This document shows positions 1 to 29,481 of a stretch of 60,000 nt of DNA, in pieces. The stretch is from Diphasiastrum complanatum. Its lineage: Eukaryota; Streptophyta; Lycopodiopsida; Lycopodiales; Lycopodiaceae. A program made the position numbers and the translations under genes. Below the pieces are notes generated by a model that saw only the letters and a program-made list of their open reading frames with translations, was not told where the DNA came from and ran no database searches. The stretch lies in contig CM055104.1 of NCBI GenBank assembly GCA_029204225.1, positions 39,302,527-39,362,526 of the forward strand, written 5' to 3'. Every line of letters starts with the position of its first letter. Positions within the stretch are counted from its first letter, which is position 1.

Positions 1-475
1 TTGCCAGTGAATTTGGAGTCACGATCACTAACAATATTATTCGACAAGCCATACAATCTGAACAATTTTTCAACAAAAAGTTGGGCTACTTCAGATGCCT
101 TGACAGTTAATTTAGTTGGTATAAATTGTGCCATCTTGGTTAGCCTATCAACCACTACCCAAATGGCATCGTGACCACTCCGGGTTTTAGGGAGTCCGAT
201 CACAAAGTCCATTGAAATACTTTCCCATTTCTTGTTGGGAATTTCCAAGGGATGTAGAAGACCTACAACTTTGAGTCTTTCTGCTTTATTTTGCTAGAAT
301 ACCTCGTCTGAGCAGGATCCAGCTTCTTGCTTTTAAAAGAAACTAGTCTACCATCCTGATAAAGGACCGCTCCTACAACAAAGTCGCTAGCATCCGTATC
401 AACCACAAAGGATCGGTTAGGATCGACAATGTGTAAAATTGGAGCAGTAGAAATCTGCGCGATCCAACTTGACAC
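1..475 (-). mobile_element. Ty3/gypsy pol fragment (RNase H then integrase), degenerate
   Basis: On the minus strand, 475 to 288 encodes an RNase H start (VVDTDASDFVVGAVLYQDG, then SKKLDPAQTRYS). About 250 to 1 encodes the integrase core (IPNKKWESISMDFVIGLPKT, DAIWVVVDRLTKMAQFIPTK, NNIVSDRDSKFTG). These are classic Ty3/gypsy motifs. Most of RNase H and the integrase zinc finger between the two pieces are missing, and a frameshift separates them, so this is an internally deleted fossil. It runs off the left edge. It abuts a LINE in the same orientation near 620. It lies upstream of the first visible ECA3-like exon, probably inside an intron of that gene. Confidence 0.85.
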
Positions 476-619
476 GCTTTTTTCCTTCTCTGGGAACCGG
501 TGTCCGTCTTGTCTTTGCCTTGCTTTTGAAAAACTTCTTTTCTTTTTTCTCTGCTTTCGACAAACTTTGCTCCTTGCGGGAGAAACATAGGATAGAGGAC
601 ACCGGATCGCGAGTGCGTT

Positions 620-2290
620 GAAGAACACCACTCTTGCTTGGCCGCGGCATGCTTAGATTGCATCTCCAGGATTTGGTTTTGCAGTGGATTCAAGGCCTGA
701 ACAAGAGAGGTGGTGAGAAAAGCAGCCTGTGTGTTGACTGAACTGTCATGAGGAAAGGAGTGTAAAAGTGAAGCCAAGGACTGTCAGTACAGTGGCATGT
801 AAATGGGATCAAATGTGTATGTGGGTGCTCGGGTAATCATGGGTAGTGTAGATGAATGAGTGGGTGGAAGGTGGTCGATATCGAAGGAGAGAAATGAGTG
901 ATCAGAAAGGGTGGTGGGGGAAATGTGGAAGTCATAGACTATGGGTACAAAGGATGGTGACCCCATGAGATAGTCAATGACACTATGTCCTCCACTGTGG
1001 GGGTGGCATGTATGATTGTTTGAATGTGGCCAGCGGGGTAAGCCATTATAGATGGCTAGCTCATGTGCCTCTCCAAATTGAAGTAAGTGCTCACCATATG
1101 AAGTAGTAGGTCCCAGATTGTCCGCGGAGGTTCTGGTAACCCCAAGCATATCATTGTCAAGGGCGCGAACACACAGCTGATCAGAGGTGTCGAAGAACTC
1201 TGCCTGTCTCGAAGATGTCCGGGCATTAAAGTCCCCTGTGAGGAGAATATGCCCCTACTCTGAGAATCTGATAATATCTGGTGAGAGGTCCTGATATGGA
1301 GATCCAATACCCTCCGCAAAAGACGAGGACTTTGGTGGAAAGTAGCATGCTGCAATAAAAAGATCTCTATCCAAACCAATATCCTGACCCACGATGCGAG
1401 TCCATATGTAGCGGGCCTGCTCGTCATGTCGGATGAAGTCAATACTCGAATGGAGAGTTTCTTTGTACAAGCAGGCGACCCACCTGAACCTCGGCCACTG
1501 GCAGATCTAGTCTCGTGTCGGAATACGGAGTCCCATCTATATCCAGGAAAGGAAGGAAGTCCTAATCTCACGTCGAAATATGGAGTCCCTTCTATATCCA
1601 AAAAAGGAAGGAAGTCCTCGCTCCGGGCTCTTGTGTGTCGCCATAAAGAATAATATATCTCTATCTGTGATAAAATCAACAAGGTCCCCTGTCGTGGACG
1701 ATGAGTGTATGCCAGCACAATTGTGTATGGGGCTCCAAGGTGCTCCCAACCCCGGGCACCCCAAATCCCTAGCAGTGGGAGCTGCTAGGAGCGCTGTCAA
1801 GAAAGCGCACTCGTCCATCTTGGTAAATGACTCGTCTGCCAGACTCACGGGCTGCCTGAAAGGCCTTAAGCCTCTCCTCTACCTGGATATATGTGAGGTC
1901 ATCATCCATGTATATAGTGGTACCACGTAGCTTAGCCTTGCACCGCAAAGCATCTCGACGACTCTCAAGGGAAGTGAAGCGGACGATGAGTGTGGCTGCA
2001 TCTCTAGTGGTCCTCCATGCGGTATCTAACCCATCTGTCCTGTGCCCGAGAGTGGTGTCGAGAAAGCGTTTGGCTTCAGCCAAGGCATCCTGTGTACGAA
2101 CTCTAATGTTGTGTGCTTTAGCGAGGGGTGGGATGTGGGGTAGGTAGCAGCAGGGGGTGGCACACTAGGAACACCGAGGAGGTGGGAGGTAGGGGAGGTA
2201 GCAGCAGGGGGTGGCACACCAGCAGCAGCGATGGAGGCAGAGGTAGGGGAGGCAGCAAAGGTAGGGGAGGCAGCAACAGGGGGCAGCACA
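620..2290 (-). mobile_element. LINE retrotransposon fragment: ORF1-like region plus endonuclease, no RT
   Basis: Read on the minus strand. A Pro/Ala-rich N-terminus lies at 2290-2030. Next is an ORF1-like domain at 2083-1790 (AATLIVRFTSLESRRDALR, YIQVEERLKAFQAARESGRR), of a kind seen in plant L1-like elements. An EEP endonuclease follows at about 1850-790: GDFNAR near 1220, then a late HSVIDYLMGS and LSDHSFLSFDI. These match the nuclease GDFN, IDY and SDH motifs. Several frameshifts and stops break it. A 51-bp tandem duplication (1528-1620) lies in the nuclease. The linker after the nuclease continues to about 620, then the sequence changes to gypsy. No reverse transcriptase is visible. Confidence 0.8.
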
Positions 2291-2420
2291 CCAGGGTTAG
2301 GGGAGGTGACAACGGGTGCAGGGGAGGAGCGGGAGGGCCTGCGGATGGCCCGAGGAGGGACCCTGGCCGCGCAGGTGGAGCGCTGGAGGTTGCGCGTGGG
2401 TGGGCGCTGGAGGTGGAGCG
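2110..2420. repeat. G-rich imperfect tandem repeat
   Basis: Repeated units of the form GTAGGGGAGG followed by CAGCAGGGGG and TGGCACACC recur about every 30-50 bases. On the minus strand this encodes the Pro/Ala/Ser-rich N-terminus of the LINE ORF (repeated PPPAATSPTS-like blocks). It looks like in-element microsatellite expansion rather than a host feature. From 2420 to 3395 I see only AT-rich intron-like sequence with short GGTTCAGTATGG-type repeats near 2480-2525. Confidence 0.6.
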
Positions 2421-3353
2421 CTAGTAGGCAGCCATCGCAGCCATCGGAGAGGGAACATGTGTCGTATCTCTTCAGTATGGTTCATTATGGTTTCAGCCAT
2501 GATTCGGTATGGTTCAGTATGGTTTCTTACTCATTTTGACCTTGATAGACAGTAGATAGCCAATAAAACAGTTTAGGGTTTTTCGGTAAGGCTTAGTAGG
2601 GTTTGGCATGGTCCAGTGTGCATTTCAATGCTTTTCAGTAGGGTTCGGTGCTAAATGTCCATTCAACAGCATATCTAGAATTTTTGTCACCCAGGTTTAT
2701 GCAACAAATCAAGATTTCACCTAACTGCTTGTGGCAGACCAGAATCCACTGGAAAATTGTCTGTCTGCAATCCTCTAATTTTCCTCTCTCTAATGATGCC
2801 CATATTGGGTGGTTTAAAAAAAACAATTCACAGCAAATCACTGATTTTCTGGACAGCGATTCACGAATCAAGATTCCAGATTCGTTAGTGCAACTATGCT
2901 TCTAGCACACCACTTCCACTTCCACTGATGATGCAAGGATGACAAAGTGATCGACAGCACCAAAACACCTTGAAAAGTCATCCACTAAGATCAATAAACG
3001 TTTTTATAAAACAGTTTAATAGAAAGTCAGAATGAAAAGAAAAAAAAAAGTACAGACTTTGCTCGTTCCGGAAGGGAATGCCTTCTGGAATGCATTCCGT
3101 TCTAGAATAGGCAACACATATCTAGGTGAGCATTGTAATTCTACATTTTAAACAAGGTCCCTTTTTTTCAATAGTTACCTACTCTACTGCCCTATGCTGT
3201 TAGAGTTCATGTCATTGAGCATGCTCGGAACAGCAAGAAATTTGATCAGAAAAAATCTTGTAGATCGTAAGATGCTTTGTATAAGAATGTAGCAAATGGT
3301 TAATATATTCATAAGAAAATGATCACCAACATATCAAGTCTCAACAGTACTAA

Positions 3354-20165
<16,812 letters not shown>

Positions 20166-21103
20166 TGTTTCTGATTCAGCCAACATACACAACACAAACA
20201 GTAGTAGCTCCTGCCTTAACTGGGAAGGTAAAATTTCAAAACTCTCATCTAAAGCCAGGCTAAATTGGGCCCTGCTAAGAATCTTACTTGATAATGCATC
20301 TCTCTACCAAATGAAAATTTATTTGGACAGTGGCCATCAAAAGTCTTTGTATATGTTGATTGTATCTTACTGGCTGAGAGTGTGCTCAATTGCAGGAAAA
20401 ATTTCATATTATTTGTGACCAGGCAAGCATGGACCAGAAACTGCCCACCATGAAGAATTCACAAACAGTTCAGAAAACACTCCTGTATTTGGATGGAGGC
20501 TAGAAAGTGCTCCCCAATTGTGCCTTCTAAGTTTTAGTTTGCAACACTCTGTGATATGCAGCACACTGCTTCATAGGAGCTAAGCAAATCATCACCTTGC
20601 ATGAAAGTAAGAATTGCAACATACATGCTTTCTAGTCACTTCATGAGATTGATGAGGACTTATTCAGTTCAATTGGTGAACTAGATTTGATTAGCATGCC
20701 TGGTTTTATATTTCCCCTTCAAAAACGTTACGAAAATCAAAACTAACAGCAACCTTCTGCCAGGAAAGACGGAGAGTTGCAATAGAAGGCCTCAACTCAT
20801 GTTGCTGTGGCATCGTTGCATAATCTTTTCCCAATGGTTGATTGGCAACATTGTCTAAATGGGTAATTTATGCCATCTTTGATAACGACAAAAGCAACGA
20901 CTATTTATTATGATTTTGTAGAAAAGCAACCATTATTTATTATAATTTTGGGGCCCAGCAGGGTATGTACTTCATTTATGCTATATTATGACTTTACAAC
21001 AGGCCTTGCCAAGAGCAAAAGTTACTCCATATGTTTATTGCCAAGATTCCAAAGTGGGTCTTCGAGGAGACCACCCACTATCCAATTCAAATATCCTCAT
21101 AGT

Positions 21104-21163
<60 letters not shown>

Positions 21164-22169
21164 GTACTTTTTTCATGAAGGTTTGATCATTACAAAATAT
21201 TCAAGGACAAGGCTGGCTTATTCATTAATTCCTGTGAGGTCCCAATCTACCTCCCTTTTTTTTCTCCCATACGTGCTTTTGACATGAATTTATATTTGTT
21301 ACAGAACAACATCCAAGGACAAGGTTGGCTTATTCATTGTTCAAACCTCAAAACCTGTCCTTTTGTTTGATTGAAGTCGGTTTGCTAATACTAAGGCATT
21401 GTCTTTTACCCTTACTACCAAGGTCAATATTTGTTCATGCCAATTATTTGTAAGAAAACGGCCACCAAATACCACAAAGAATTGAACATGGCTTAATTTG
21501 AGTGAAGTCATGCCCCATGGTGTTCTTCCTGAATGGGCCCTTAGGCCATTTGGGGTGGTCACGTTTTCGTGCACGTTTGGAGCACGAGGGAGTGCCATGT
21601 GATACAAGGGAGAGCGAAGAGGAGAAAGGGAATATGAAGCCTAAATTTCCAGTAATCAATTGGTAAAATGGTAAAATACTGCCAAGTATACTTTAAGAAC
21701 TAATAATAGAATGTAGAACATCTACATCTGTGTGTCGATTTTGACCAAGGAACCTTAAGCTTGGCTTTGTGTCATTCTTGTTGATCATTTTGCACAAGAG
21801 TGCATATATTTTGTAAGTAGAATGATGTTTCAAACGCAAAAACCTTCTACAAATTTGGCACTCGCCGTACTTTTGTTATGATACTAAGGTTCTCAATTAA
21901 TTTTAGGAATATAGCTAATTGAGATATTCTTGATATTTGTAATTATGATTTGTTTTCCACATGATTGCAATACTTTCTAGTGCATATAAGCAGCCAACTT
22001 GGGTCATGTGATTATTCATGCTTGGCAAGATGAATCTAGATACCACTGAAATTACCATTGTGCTTGAACTCTAGTTGCAATCAAAGGAAATAATCACACT
22101 TTTGTCCATGAATTGTTTGGTAGTTTTCCACTACTTTTTGTGTGTTTAGTTGTTCTAATCCCACTACTA
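20166..22169. other. 3' flank of the ECA3-like gene and intergenic spacer
   Basis: AT-rich sequence following the stop codon, probably including the 3' UTR (no single clear polyadenylation signal). It contains the CT tract at 21107-21161 and a near-duplicate of AAGGACAAGG(C/T)TGGCTTATT at about 21203 and 21314. No gene is recognisable; the minus-strand open frames at 21341-21659 have no known domain. Confidence 0.6.
21107..21161. repeat. (TC)n microsatellite
   Basis: About 27 uninterrupted TC units. Confidence 0.97.
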
Positions 22170-23050
22170 TCCATAAAAAAGTTGACTCAAAGAATATATT
22201 AGGCTTCAAATTCAAATTCCTTCCCCTCACATCATTTTAATCACAAAAATATCTTAGAGGTTAATGATCAGTATTTATGGTGAACTTGAGGTACACATGT
22301 AATGTATCCAACTTTTCAATGCATAAATCATAGCAAAAAGCTCTTTTTTAGAAGTGGAATACTTTGATGCACATTATTTAGCTTCTTACTTCTAAAACCA
22401 TGTGCCTTCATTTCGCAATTGTACATCTCCTACTGAGAAATCACTAGCATTGATTTTCACTGATGGAAAATCGTTATTAGCATTATGTAGAACTAGAGCT
22501 GAATTCAACTAGAGAGCTAGGTCTTTTCTTCTTGCTTATTTTCTCTCTTTAAAGAAATTGTGATCTTCGCCTTATCCTAAATAAACTTTTGAAAATATAT
22601 CATAAAACTCAAAAATGATTTTTAGTATTGGACTATTTTAAGACAGTCATTTCGCAACTATCCTTAACTTTTCATAATCAATTTTCATCCCTTCATAGGT
22701 AATCTAATGGCTCAAACAAAGTTCATATATCACCATATGAATAATAATGATTTACAAGTCAAATGGAGGCCCTAAATATTGTTTGTCATGGTTTTGTTCA
22801 CATGTCCATAACTAGTTTGAATGTTTTGTTGTGTAGAAAGAAATATATTCAAAATTCAATTGCAATTTATAGACATGGAGTGTTGGGTTTCCACTTCATG
22901 GAGAATATGCATCCATAATACTTTAAAAGGTTCTATCACCAAAGCCTCATATATTTTTTCATCAAACCACTTGTCGCTAAAATTTAGCACATTCCTAGAA
23001 AAGATAGCAAATTTGTTGATGCTTTGTCATAGAAATGTTTAGTTAGATTG
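22170..23050 (-). mobile_element. Decayed Ty3/gypsy RT-RNase H
   Basis: Minus strand. RT-tail-like SDKWFDEKIYEALVIEP lies near 22985-22935, in place of the usual VDxxKIxAIxxWPxP. RNase H-like INASDFSVG lies near 22460, then KELFAMIYALKSWIHY near 22350, then TDH and PLRYF. Many stops and frameshifts are present. This is an old fossil; the rest of pol is not readable. Confidence 0.6.
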
Positions 23051-26000
23051 ATTACGATCACCCATCATGATAATTTTAATTATCTCAAGGTAGCATATCC
23101 TACTAATCGTAATTTTATAGTTATATAGGATTTGCATGGAGCTATATGTGTGATTATTACATTTATGAGGGCAATTTTTTCTCTATGGCAAAAAATTACA
23201 CTTTATTGCTAGTCTTGATCTTAAATCTTGCAAGAAGTCATTGTCCTCTATTTATGAGACACAAAGGAATGGCATTGACTTTGGATCATATTTATAACAA
23301 CTTTGTATGCTCACTCAAGCTTCCACAGCATTGTGGCCATGCGTATGTTGCATATTCTTGCCATAGGTAGAGATTTGTCTGTAGCGAAACAAATTTACAT
23401 ACAAAAAAACTATGGTTGATTAAATTAAACCAAACGATCATACAAAAGAGAATTGACAATTATCTAACCTCAATCAAAAGTACTAGAACAACGTTATTTG
23501 GCGTCAACAATATAATATTCTCCTTTCACACATTCAACTTTCACTACCTTGCACTCACTATTCTCAAGCACACACACCATAATAAAAAGCATAGAGAATT
23601 AGAAATGAGCAAAAAGTAAGAAAAATGATTCTAATTGTAAAGCCAAGCTCTTCATAAATACTAAAAACGGTAAACTATCCTTTAAACCCAATCATGACAA
23701 AGCAATAAATTCTAGAAAATCCTTACATAGACAATTCCAAAATACCATGATTATGGAAGATCAAAGCAACTTCACACCAAGGGGAATGTCAATTAGCTAT
23801 TTTTCTAGCTCATGAATATACAATATGAGTATCATCGGAGTGTCGCAATCAACCCAATAGCCAAGTATAGGTAGTGCGCTCCAACACCATCTATTTTTTA
23901 GGCTAGTTAATTTGGTAGGTGAGTTGTCACACACTCCTTACCAGATTTTGACTTCCATGACCATCGTTTGCTATTTTAATCAATCAATGCCCTTTATGGG
24001 ATCTAGGTTAGCACACACTTGGGCATTGTAACTTGGGCTTTCAGTTCATCCAGCATAGCTAGTTCTACTTACCATAAATGGCCCATTTGGAGCTCCCATT
24101 TCAAGTTGGGAGGTCAACAAAACAATTTCAACAGCTTATCTATTTAAGGTTTGGGAATAGGTTGAGGGCATTTTTTTCCTGATGCTAGAAATCATTTGCT
24201 TACTTGATAAAACTCAACGAGCTCCAACTATAGGGAACCAATTAGTAGATGGTTTGATTAGCCCCCATACCTAAGTTTGATGAATGATTTGCATTTAAGT
24301 TCTCTATGAGCCTCTTTATGGCTTTGCCTTGCTTAGGCATAGTTCACAATGTTTCAAGTCTCAATAGGTATGCTCACACTCGGACCTTTCACAGAAGATC
24401 ACGGTTGGTTGATTGTGCACACCCACAAAGAGAGATCCCACATGTCAGTTTCCTTGTGCCTCGATGGGTTTGTCGCCCACCAGCTCACATGCATGCTAGA
24501 CTCCTTGGTGCGTGTTTAAAGACGAGTTGGATGGAACGCCCGAAATCGCCAACGTCCTAAGCGCACAAGTGTCGACGGCCCACCATAGGTGACTCATGCT
24601 TGCAGTCCCTGATAGACACCGCATCATTGGCAAAGTCATCACAATCCCGTTTTGTTTCTACCAAGCTTGCCCACATTGACTAGCACCCCGTGTTGAGTGA
24701 TGAATAGCTCTCACCGTTCCACATCCAATTGGGGCTCACCCACATCCTCCATTTGCTTCCCTCCTAATAATTTCAAGCACTTTTTAACTCTTTTTTCAAA
24801 GTCCTTTTCATCTTTCTCTCTTGGTACTTGTTCGTTGTCGATCTCTTGCCCATATTTAGTCTTGGATGGGACTTACCACCCACTTAGGGTTGCATTTCCA
24901 AACAACTTGACTTGCAAACACCACAACAACATGGTATGAGTTTGATGCTTAGTCTATTGCAAATGACACTTTTCCATACTAATATTGGCATGATGATACA
25001 CAATTCTCAAGCTAGGCAATTTTTTTTATTTGAGGTCCAACCCTAGGCCGAGTTGGATGGTTAGTCATAAGGTGGTATTTGTGAAAATTGATAAAAGCTA
25101 GCTAGTTATTTCGATGTTGTGTGTCATCATGAGGTTGGACCAATCTCCACTTCACTTGTACATGTAATGAGCACATTTAGGCTTTGATTAAGCATAGATC
25201 TTGAGGACCTAACCTCAAGCTCCATGTAGGGTCCACACAGATGTCCTAATTTGTAGGGGTGCAAAAATGGAAGTGGTGCATCTCACCCTATCATTCACAT
25301 GTCATTGGATCATGGGGTTCCGATCACATTTTGAGGTCCATAATGAAGGGTGAAATCATACTGCAAGGTCTACAACGTGCTAATTAGGGTTAGAAACACA
25401 AACTCTCACTATATGCTTGATGGAGAGCTCATTGTACCAACTTTTGGAAGATAGAATTTTTGAATCATCTAGATATGTTGTTGTAGAAACTCGAGAGGTT
25501 GCATTTTTTTCTCTCTAAAATCCTTTGTAATCTCATATGTGGTTGAGAGTAATGCAAACACTTGGTTTTTTTTTTTTCACTTGTGTACTTGATATGTGCT
25601 TGATTTTGATGAATGCTCTCTCTTTGTGTACTTGAGCTTTTGCCAAGATTCAAAGCTATCTAAATTGCCATATAAAATCCAAGTGCTCTCATCATAGCTT
25701 TGATAATGTGCAACATTATATGCCTGTTGATCTTTGTATATCTTTTCAAGGTCCTAAAATGCAACTTTTAACAATATCTCTTGTGGTGCCGATGTACTTA
25801 GAATTTTTTCATGTTCCATATCCTCCAAATTTTTTTATGATGCCATAACAATACAAAAATGAAAAACAAAATCACATTTTTAACATGATTACAAAACAAG
25901 ACTGTAATATTGCATCATCAAGTTTATAAATATAGTCAAAAAATGAAAAATTAACCATAGATGGCCAAATGTGACATATGTGAGAAGTTTAAAAAGGCAA

Positions 26001-27222
26001 ATTAGTAAAAAATAGTCAAATTCTTTGATACAGAAGTTCTAAAAATTCCATACATTGATCAATCTTTTAGCGGCCAAATTGACCAATGAAATGTAACATC
26101 TATTGCACATATTGAGGAAGTAGAAGCACTTTAAACCAAGACTACACTAATTTCCTCGAGAATCATATAATGATGGATTATTCAACAATGCCTTCAAATT
26201 TCCAATGCACTAGTAAGCGACAATGAGAAGCTTAGATTATGTGGACTAATCAGTATCAGCCTTTGATTTATCCAAATCTTACACATCTACTTATGAAAAA
26301 ACTAGATGTTAATGTTTGAACTAAAGATATACCTATTGATGCAAACATAACTTATATATTTTCTCCTTGAGTTGAAAAATCTAAAGCAAGAGTCGATTTA
26401 TTAAGTAGTTTTGACAGAATATTTTGACCAAGATGACTATTTTCTATTTCAGATGTTGCTTTTGAGGTTCATTGTTGGTTTGAAAAAATAGCATGCTAAA
26501 GTTTTCACTCATCATATTACATATAGACATTTAGATTTCTTGTTTTTTTCAATAAAATAGATTTAGGTGGTTTTGAGTTTGCAAACTAGAATGTGCTTCT
26601 TTTCTTGCTCCTTTAGGAGCCAACATGGTTGATCACAACCATCTTGTGTCTTGTACTTCAATTTTGACTTCATTAATTTGCTTGGCCTTTAACTTCCATT
26701 TGGAAGAGTTTATTTTGAAGCCAAGGTCATCTAAAAAAAAAAACCTATGAGTTGTATTTCAAAATTGAGCTCATTAGTCTGGATTTGAAAGTTTTGTAGT
26801 TTATATAAATTTTCTTTGGAATGATTGGAGAATATGTATTATTGCTCTAGAACCTATATTCATAAATTTGTTAAAAGATTTAAGTAACAATTCATGCTAA
26901 ACTCATCAAGGACTTTCTTTAATCAAAAAAACTTAATCAGATTATGCCTTTTATTTTCACTATGAGCAATGTGGAGATTTTGATACTAAACATCATGCTT
27001 GATGTTGATAATTAAAAGGCTATTACTAGAGTTGAAGAAATTGGATCTTATTAGTGAATGCAAGTACTTAAGAAGATTGGATGCTTTGAAGAGGAGCACT
27101 TGGCATTCAAGAGCAATAAAATTACCATCTTTGTTGTACCACCTTTCAAGAAGGAAAAGTGTATGAAATTTTGGATTATGTTCTATTTTTTTAACCTTAG
27201 ATCTGAGAAATGTTGAAACGAA
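23051..27222. other. AT-rich intergenic spacer, nothing recognised
   Basis: No convincing coding potential on either strand. A somewhat GC-richer patch at 24300-24920 has an open frame of 84 codons without a recognisable domain. It may be worn-out transposon sequence. Confidence 0.5.
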
Positions 27223-27374
27223 CCTAGCTCGACAAGGAAGTGATTTGTTGCCATGGACAAGCAAACTTATGCTTTTATGAGAGTTCTCAACCTACAAACC
27301 TAGCTCGACAAGGAAGTGATTTGCTCGCATGGACAAGCAAACTTATGCTTTTATGAGAGTTCTCAACCTACACA
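27223..27374. repeat. 76-bp tandem duplication
   Basis: A unit starting CCTAGCTCGACAAGGAAGTG and ending CTCAACCTACA occurs twice in tandem with a 76-base period and few differences. Confidence 0.9.
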
Positions 27375-28816
27375 ATTTTAAACTTAACCTTATCAAATTG
27401 ATGCTGAAAACTTCTACTTTGTTTGTAAAAAGACTAGTTGAAGATATTGTGAATGTCAAATAAGACAAGCATGGGACTACTTTTCTTCCTTTTCTACTCT
27501 TCTTTGTCCATGTGTGCTCGAGTCAAATCAAATTCTACACCTCAAGACATTGATCTTATCCAACTTGGGTCAATCGAAAGTGAAAGAAGATGGAAATTGA
27601 GATATGCAAGGCTGAGATTTAGATTGTAAGTATCAAAGAGTTTATGTGGCTTTTTTAGAAGTTGATTTGCGAATGGTTGCTAGTTGTTATGAGATCACAT
27701 TCATTTAGAAATGTGTGATCAATGCAATTTGTTATTTTTATCTTGTATGTCAATGTGTGTTGCAAGGGGATTGAAACTCAAACCTGGAGGTGATACAAGA
27801 TTGAGAAATATTTACCAATAATATTAGTCAAACATCTGAATAGAAAGGTACATTCTTTTGGTGATTTGGAATTCAATTACAATGTAGGACGTCGATTCAG
27901 TAGAGGCTGCTGATCGGGGACAGCAGGCAGCCTACAAGCAGGTTGGTCTTTTTCCTCTCTTCATTTCGTGTATCAACAACTCAAGAATGGTGGCAATAAT
28001 GATTTTCTCTAGGTAGCAAGCAACATGCACATGAGCTAATCGATAGGGATAGCAAAGATTTACCATTCACGGATTTTTGGCAGCAATGGTTTTCTCTAGG
28101 CAGCCAGCAGGCACAGGAGGTGATGAAGAAGATTAACTTTCAGTTGAGCAATAATGGGCTGTAGATACGCCCCGCAACATGATCAAATTAGTAGAGGTAT
28201 CCTTCAATGATAGCTGAAGGGGCTTTAACGGCGACTGCAGTGATGACAGGCCTGCAGCACCCCGAGTCCCTACAAGAACACCTGATCCATTCCCTCTTGG
28301 AATTAGACAATCCTTCTTCCAACATTGCCATAGTTGTAAATCGTTGGCCAGGCTGGTTGCAATTTGGATGACAGTGGACAGAAAACTCAAACTCCACCCA
28401 CACTTTCTTCTCCACACTCTCCAACACTAGTTTGGGACAACCAAAAAACTCCATCTCTCAAAATCAACTATCCCTTCAAAGTTCCAACACTTATTAAAAT
28501 TCCAGCACTTTCAACCTCACAAATCAGCATCATATACACTACACCTAAAAATCATGACAACGATTCTTCATTTCTCAAGCACTTTACAATTTAAGCAGCC
28601 CAAAAACTTGATCTTAATTGACGTTCGGATGATGTTAACGCCCTTTTGATCCCCGTCTTTTTTTCTCTCGTTTTTAATCAAAATGAGAGAGATCATAGCG
28701 CACGGCACAGAGAGAAAGCGAGAGAGAGAGAGAGAGAGAGCACGGCACAGGGAGAAATAGAGCGCACAAGTGAAGAGAGAGAGAGAGGCGTCTAAAAGAA
28801 AATTAGTAGAATGGTC
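27375..28816. other. Intergenic spacer, nothing recognised
   Basis: AT-rich with a GA tract at 28720-28740 (repeated near 28780). Open frames on either strand at 28130-28594 show no domain. Confidence 0.5.
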
Positions 28817-29079
28817 AAAATCGGTAGCATCGTCAACTAAGTAGTAGGTAATGGCCATTGGGAGGACCATTACCATAAACAATCCGGTCCCCGAGTAACT
28901 CGTGGCATGCAAAATCGGTAGCATCGTCAACTAAGTAGTACGTAATGGCCATTGGGAGGACCATTACCATAAACAATCCGGTCCCGAGCAGCTCGTGGCA
29001 TGCCACGAGTTACTCGGGGACCGGATTGTTTATGGTAATGGCCCGACCTAATGGCCATTACCTTACGTAATTGCACGTT
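28817..29079. mobile_element. Palindromic MITE with one tandemly duplicated arm
   Basis: A 94-base unit starting AAAATCGGTAGCATCG occurs at 28817 and 28911. The second unit is followed by an inverted copy, giving a long hairpin centred at 29000/29001 (CTCGTGGCATGCCACGAG). The arms carry TAATGGCCATT, ACCATAAACAATCCGGTCC and GTTACTCG-type blocks. Outer ends carry TTACGTAA. A diverged copy lies at 30252-30386. Confidence 0.8.
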
Positions 29080-29089
29080 CGGAGGATTT

Positions 29090-29290
29090 TTTTAAATAAG
29101 ACGGAGACGGTTACTGTCGCTATGTTCTCTCTCTCCCATTAGCAGATATGGAGCACCCGCTCCTATTTCTCTCTCTCGCTCTCTGTGCGTTGAGACTCTC
29201 TCCCTCTCTCTCTCTCTCGTGCTCAGACTCTCTTGCTCTGCTCGCGGCTGAAATACAAAGCCCTCTGTTTTTGTTTTTGTGAAGATCAAA
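29090..29290. repeat. CT-rich tract upstream of the aquaporin pseudogene
   Basis: Interrupted CT runs such as CTCTCTCTCCC and CTCTCTCGC alternate with unique sequence. It could be the remains of a pyrimidine-rich promoter or 5' UTR of the NIP gene, or simple repeat. Confidence 0.5.
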
Positions 29291-29481
29291 GTCTAGTCAT
29301 CTTTCGTGGTGGCGACAGCCATTCTGAGTAATTGATCCATCGAAGAAACATTTGCATCTAACCAAAACAGCTATTTGACAATTTTTCTGACTGCATTCCT
29401 ACAATCCACGACTACATTCCTACAATCCACCAAAGGTCATCGCTCTATCAAAAGGTAAGCTTCCGCTAATTCTAACACTGC

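Noticed and set aside
22995-23045. Plus-strand DSKFVDALS, like the end of a gypsy RNase H (NKVADALSRR)
   Set aside because: The minus strand gives a longer, ordered RT-RNase H series across the same region; the plus-strand match is short and isolated.
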